Part shown: positions 61,511 to 64,000 of the stretch, piece after piece
How positions within the stretch are numbered: position 1 is the stretch's first letter
Layout of the letters: each line of letters begins with the position of its first letter
Origin: an uncultured Paludibacter sp.
Lineage (GTDB): Bacteria > Bacteroidota > Bacteroidia > Bacteroidales > Paludibacteraceae
Direction: 5' to 3'
Assembly: GCA_937897985.1 (NCBI GenBank)
Contig: CALCBD010000061.1
Coordinates: 116,470-180,469, forward strand
Length of the DNA: 64,000 bases
Program-made: the position numbers and the translations under genes
The notes under the pieces: model-generated
Databases searched by the model: none
What the model saw: the letters and a program-made list of their open reading frames with translations, nothing else
What the model was told of the DNA's origin: nothing

Positions 61511-62086
61511 TTAAAGAAGTGAACCAATGTTCGATGTAAAAAGCTTAACCGAAATGGCTAATAAAATGATTCCAAAGAATTTACGCAAAATATAAATACC
61601 ACCTTCACCGATCATTTTTTCAATTCGGGAAGTTGACCTGATCACAAAATAAACAAAAATAAGATTCAGTACCAGCGCAATAAGTATATTTTCGGTAGCA
61701 TATTCGGCCCGGAGTGCAAGCAAAGTGGTAAACGAACCGGGACCTGCAATCAGCGGGAATGCAAGTGGCACTATCGATGAGCCACCTTCGGGACCTTTGT
61801 TCCTGAATATCTCTACATCCAAAATCATCTCAATTGCAAAAATAAAAATCACAAATGCACCTGCAACTGCAAAAGACTGAATATCAACATTAAAAAGCCG
61901 AAGTATTGCTTCGCCCGAAAACAGAAAAATCACCATTATGAGAAATGCAATTGCACTCGCCCTGAATGCATAAATCACATTCGACTTCTTTTTTATATTT
62001 AATATAATCGGAATCGAACCCAAAATATCGATAATGGCAAAAAGCACCATAAAAGCACTTGTAATCTGTATTATACTGAATTTCAT
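61511..62086 (-). CDS. MarC-family integral membrane protein
   Basis: The 191-residue protein has six predicted membrane segments and family motifs (AFMVLFAIIDILGSIPII, SSIVPLAFPLIAGPGSFTTLL). The MarC family was once linked to multiple antibiotic resistance, but its function is not established. It lies 70 bp after the glycosyltransferase gene and converges on the radical SAM gene. Confidence 0.92.
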   Translation of the reverse strand: MKFSIIQITSAFMVLFAIIDILGSIPIILNIKKKSNVIYAFRASAIAFLIMVIFLFSGEAILRLFNVDIQSFAVAGAFVIFIFAIEMILDVEIFRNKGPEGGSSIVPLAFPLIAGPGSFTTLLALRAEYATENILIALVLNLIFVYFVIRSTSRIEKMIGEGGIYILRKFFGIILLAISVKLFTSNIGSLL

Positions 62087-62156
62087 ATCTTTATCAAATA
62101 AGCTATATTGATTTAAAGCTAATGTATTGTTATTTATATTGATAAAAAAATCCCGG

Positions 62157-62966
62157 TTATTTTCCGAAGATTGCTCTGATTGTTGCTTTATTCACTTTCC
62201 GGCGTTCGGCATCGAAAAACCAACCCCATTTATTGAAATACTTAATCATATTGGCAATGTGAATCAGCAGCATCTTCCGGTCGACATACGAACTTTTGGC
62301 ATGATGATGAACGATAGTGAGGTACGGATAAAAAACCGTCCTGTATTTCGAATTTATTCTTCGGGTTAAATCTATATCCTCCGGATACATAAAAAAACGT
62401 TCATCAAACAGCCCTGTCTCTTCTAATGCCTTTACCCTCAAAAACATAAAACATCCCGACAAATAAGGAACATCCATAATTTTATCGTATCCGGATGCTC
62501 TTAACTCGAAATAATCACGACGCTTTTTTGTCCATTCAGAAGGAAAAAATCTCCGGAAAATCAAGTCGAAAGGTGTCGGCAACAGTTTACAAAGATACTG
62601 AATTTCTCCGGTCGGATAGCAGACTTTCGGCATTAAATGTCCGATTTCTGTATTTTTATTCATAAATGCAACAATCCCGTTGAATATATCCGACTCAAAC
62701 ATGATATCGGGGTTAACAACCAGATGGTAATCGGTATGCGATGAGATGCTTTTACTGATAGCGATATTATGTGCCGAACCATATCCCGTATTCTTAATGT
62801 TCTTTATATAAACTGCATCCAGACCGGCAAAATCAGGTTGCCCGATATCCGAATTATCTATCAGATAAATTTGTGAAACCATGTTTGATTTCCTCAAAAC
62901 CGCCACCAGTGGTTCTATTTGAGGAACTGAATGGTTATACAAAACAATTGATACATTCAAACTCAT
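62157..62966 (-). CDS. Glycosyltransferase family 2 protein
   Basis: The 269-residue protein has the GT2 fold: N-terminal VSIVLYNHSVPQIEPLV, the nucleotide-sugar block YLIDNSDIG, the metal-binding-like VVNPDIMFESD, and SGCFMFLRVKALEETGLFDERFFMYPEDIDLTRR with the acidic catalytic ED. It probably adds a sugar, for example rhamnose, to a lipopolysaccharide or exopolysaccharide chain at the cytoplasmic side. No other biosynthesis genes are nearby, so the acceptor is unknown. It lies 48 bp after the thiamine-binding-like gene. Confidence 0.9.
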   Translation of the reverse strand: MSLNVSIVLYNHSVPQIEPLVAVLRKSNMVSQIYLIDNSDIGQPDFAGLDAVYIKNIKNTGYGSAHNIAISKSISSHTDYHLVVNPDIMFESDIFNGIVAFMNKNTEIGHLMPKVCYPTGEIQYLCKLLPTPFDLIFRRFFPSEWTKKRRDYFELRASGYDKIMDVPYLSGCFMFLRVKALEETGLFDERFFMYPEDIDLTRRINSKYRTVFYPYLTIVHHHAKSSYVDRKMLLIHIANMIKYFNKWGWFFDAERRKVNKATIRAIFGK

Positions 62967-63014
62967 TTTGTTATCTGATTATAGCTGAATTAGACGAAGA
63001 AAAAAATTTAAAAA

Positions 63015-63305
63015 TCAGTATTTGGCCATTTTATCTTCTATTGTCACATCCGAAATAGAACTCTGAATTTTAATATAAACCATCATGCTCTCGGCACCTG
63101 CTTCGTAACAGGCAGCCTGAGCTTCTTTAACCACTTCCATAATGCGGTCATAGGTACCTTCCATTACCGTTTCGAACGGTGTAACCCGGTATTTCAGACC
63201 TGAAGCAGCAATCACTTCGATTGCTTTATCCACCAATGTGTAAGGATGTACCGTTTTGGATACAGGTAAAACCTGAAGTGCAATATTAACTGTTTTTTCG
63301 CTCAT
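63015..63305 (-). CDS. MTH1187/YkoF-like thiamine-binding family protein
   Basis: This 96-residue protein starts at MSEKTVNIALQVLPVSK; an upstream in-frame ATG (63347) adds a stretch without family similarity. It belongs to the MTH1187 family (also UPF0045): HPYTLVDKAIEVIAASGLKYRVTPFETVMEGTYDRIMEVV. Family members bind thiamine or a related ligand as a tetramer. The gene stands alone between rpsP and the glycosyltransferase gene. Confidence 0.88.
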   Translation of the reverse strand: MSEKTVNIALQVLPVSKTVHPYTLVDKAIEVIAASGLKYRVTPFETVMEGTYDRIMEVVKEAQAACYEAGAESMMVYIKIQSSISDVTIEDKMAKY

Positions 63306-63421
63306 AAAAAAATTTTTAATTTTAATCAATTCTGTTTTAATACTCAAATCCCGTAACTATACCCTCAAAAAAATGATTCCTTTTAATTCCGGCCTGAATA
63401 TTTTCTGCGATGAACAGAAAC

Positions 63422-63448
63422 AAAAAAACCCGAAATTACTTCCGGGTT
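63422..63448 (-). terminator. Rho-independent terminator of rpsP
   Basis: Stem AACCCGAAA (63427-63435) / TTCCGGGTT (63440-63448) with one G-U pair and a 4-nt loop, followed on the minus strand by seven T. It lies 25 bp after the rpsP stop. Confidence 0.85.
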
Positions 63449-63473
63449 CATTGTTCAGAATTAGAATTTTTTG

Positions 63474-64000
63474 TTATTCTGCAGGTGTTTCTTCGGAAGC
63501 AGGAGCCTCAACAGCTACTTCTGCAGCAGCTTCTGCCTGCGCAGCAACAGCTTCTGCTTTTTTCTTTGCAAGTTCTGCAGCTTTAGCCTTGTTAACAGCA
63601 GCTTCGGCAGCTAAACGTGCTTTTGCTTCTGCTTGTTTGTCGGCAGCAATTTGTTCTTTTGATTTTGATAAATTGGCTACTTTGGATAATTTCCATGCTT
63701 CGAAACGTTTTTCAGCTTCAGCAGTATCAAAAGCACCTTTTTTAACTCCTTCAAGCAGGTGTTTTTTCAACAACACACCTTCGGCAGACAAAATGTTGCG
63801 GGTGGTGTCGGTTGGCTGTGCACCTGTTGTTAACCAATACAAGGCACGGTCAAATTTTAAATCGACTGTTGCAGGATTGGTGTTTGGGTTGTAAGAACCT
63901 ATACGTTCAATAAATTTGCCATCACGTGGCGCGCGACTGTCGGCGATAACGATATGATAATAAGCATATCCTTTACGACCATGACGTTGCAATCTGATTT
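63474..64000 (-). CDS. rpsP: 30S ribosomal protein bS16, 5' end outside the window
   Basis: The frame is open at base 64000. The first codons visible read KIRLQRHGRKGYAYYHIV, so a TTG at 63992 is an internal Leu and the true start (expected M-P-V before it) lies just outside. About 175 residues are visible. The S16 core (APRDGKFIERIGSYNPNT, then DRALYWLTTGAQPTDTTRNIL) is followed by a long alanine/lysine/glutamate-rich tail of about 70 residues, which is common in Bacteroidota S16. It is a structural part of the small subunit. A strong terminator follows. Confidence 0.96.
   Translation of the reverse strand, partial: IRLQRHGRKGYAYYHIVIADSRAPRDGKFIERIGSYNPNTNPATVDLKFDRALYWLTTGAQPTDTTRNILSAEGVLLKKHLLEGVKKGAFDTAEAEKRFEAWKLSKVANLSKSKEQIAADKQAEAKARLAAEAAVNKAKAAELAKKKAEAVAAQAEAAAEVAVEAPASEETPAE

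Noticed and set aside
1..64000. Search by eye for CRISPR arrays, insertion sequences, tRNA and rRNA genes
   Set aside because: No regular spaced repeats, transposase motifs, terminal repeats or tRNA-like cloverleaf sequences were recognised. A tRNA scan could still find one I missed.

Overview
The window is a chromosomal segment of a Bacteroidota bacterium, most likely a Bacteroidales with a type IX secretion system (T9SS). The evidence is two SusC/SusD pairs, a hybrid two-component (HTCS) regulator, Bacteroidota-type -7 boxes (TAnnTTTG), T9SS C-terminal sorting domains on six complete proteins, and a conserved rsfS-ftsH-lutC-cdsA neighbourhood. Species cannot be given from the sequence alone.

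Positions 1 to about 50,880 form one very large polysaccharide utilization locus (PUL). Almost all of it is on the minus strand; only the HTCS regulator (5579-9619) is on the plus strand. I read eight transcription units: (1) a secreted protein cut by the window start; (2) susC/susD next to the regulator; (3) the HTCS gene; (4) GH39 plus GH2; (5) a T9SS-exported LamG-like protein plus a 62-residue peptide; (6) a carbohydrate-binding-like protein, beta-helix protein, susC, susD, DUF5017-like lipoprotein, chondroitin ABC lyase-like PL8, GH88 and a second ABC lyase-like PL8; (7) a T9SS-exported autotransporter-repeat protein plus a 51-residue peptide; (8) sulfatase, heparinase II/III-like lyase, GH43-like propeller enzyme, PL8, GH2, PL8 and GH16. 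Together the enzymes fit depolymerisation of a sulfated, uronic-acid-rich glycan such as chondroitin, dermatan or hyaluronan. Extracellular lyases would cut it, SusCD would import the pieces, and GH88, GH2, GH39 and sulfatase would finish them in the periplasm.

The most notable observation is that all eight units share one promoter architecture. Two 12-bp half-sites in direct repeat (consensus YGWAYWATTTTA on the coding strand) lie 21-22 bp apart, centred about 34 and 55 bp upstream of the -7 box. The HTCS gene has the same arrangement. Two helical turns between tandem half-sites is what an AraC-type DNA-binding domain would be expected to recognise, so I propose this is the HTCS operator and that it defines the regulon. 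The second notable observation is a cassette present twice: a promoter, a large T9SS protein with a related C-terminal region, a short peptide of one new-looking family, and a strong terminator.

From 50,960 to the end the window is housekeeping: a lipid kinase, an acyltransferase and cdsA for phospholipid synthesis, an OmpA lipoprotein, lutC, ftsH, rsfS, an OmpA/TPR lipoprotein, a plus-strand radical SAM protein, marC, a family 2 glycosyltransferase, a thiamine-binding-like protein and rpsP, which runs off the right edge. None of the -7 boxes found there carries the PUL operator.
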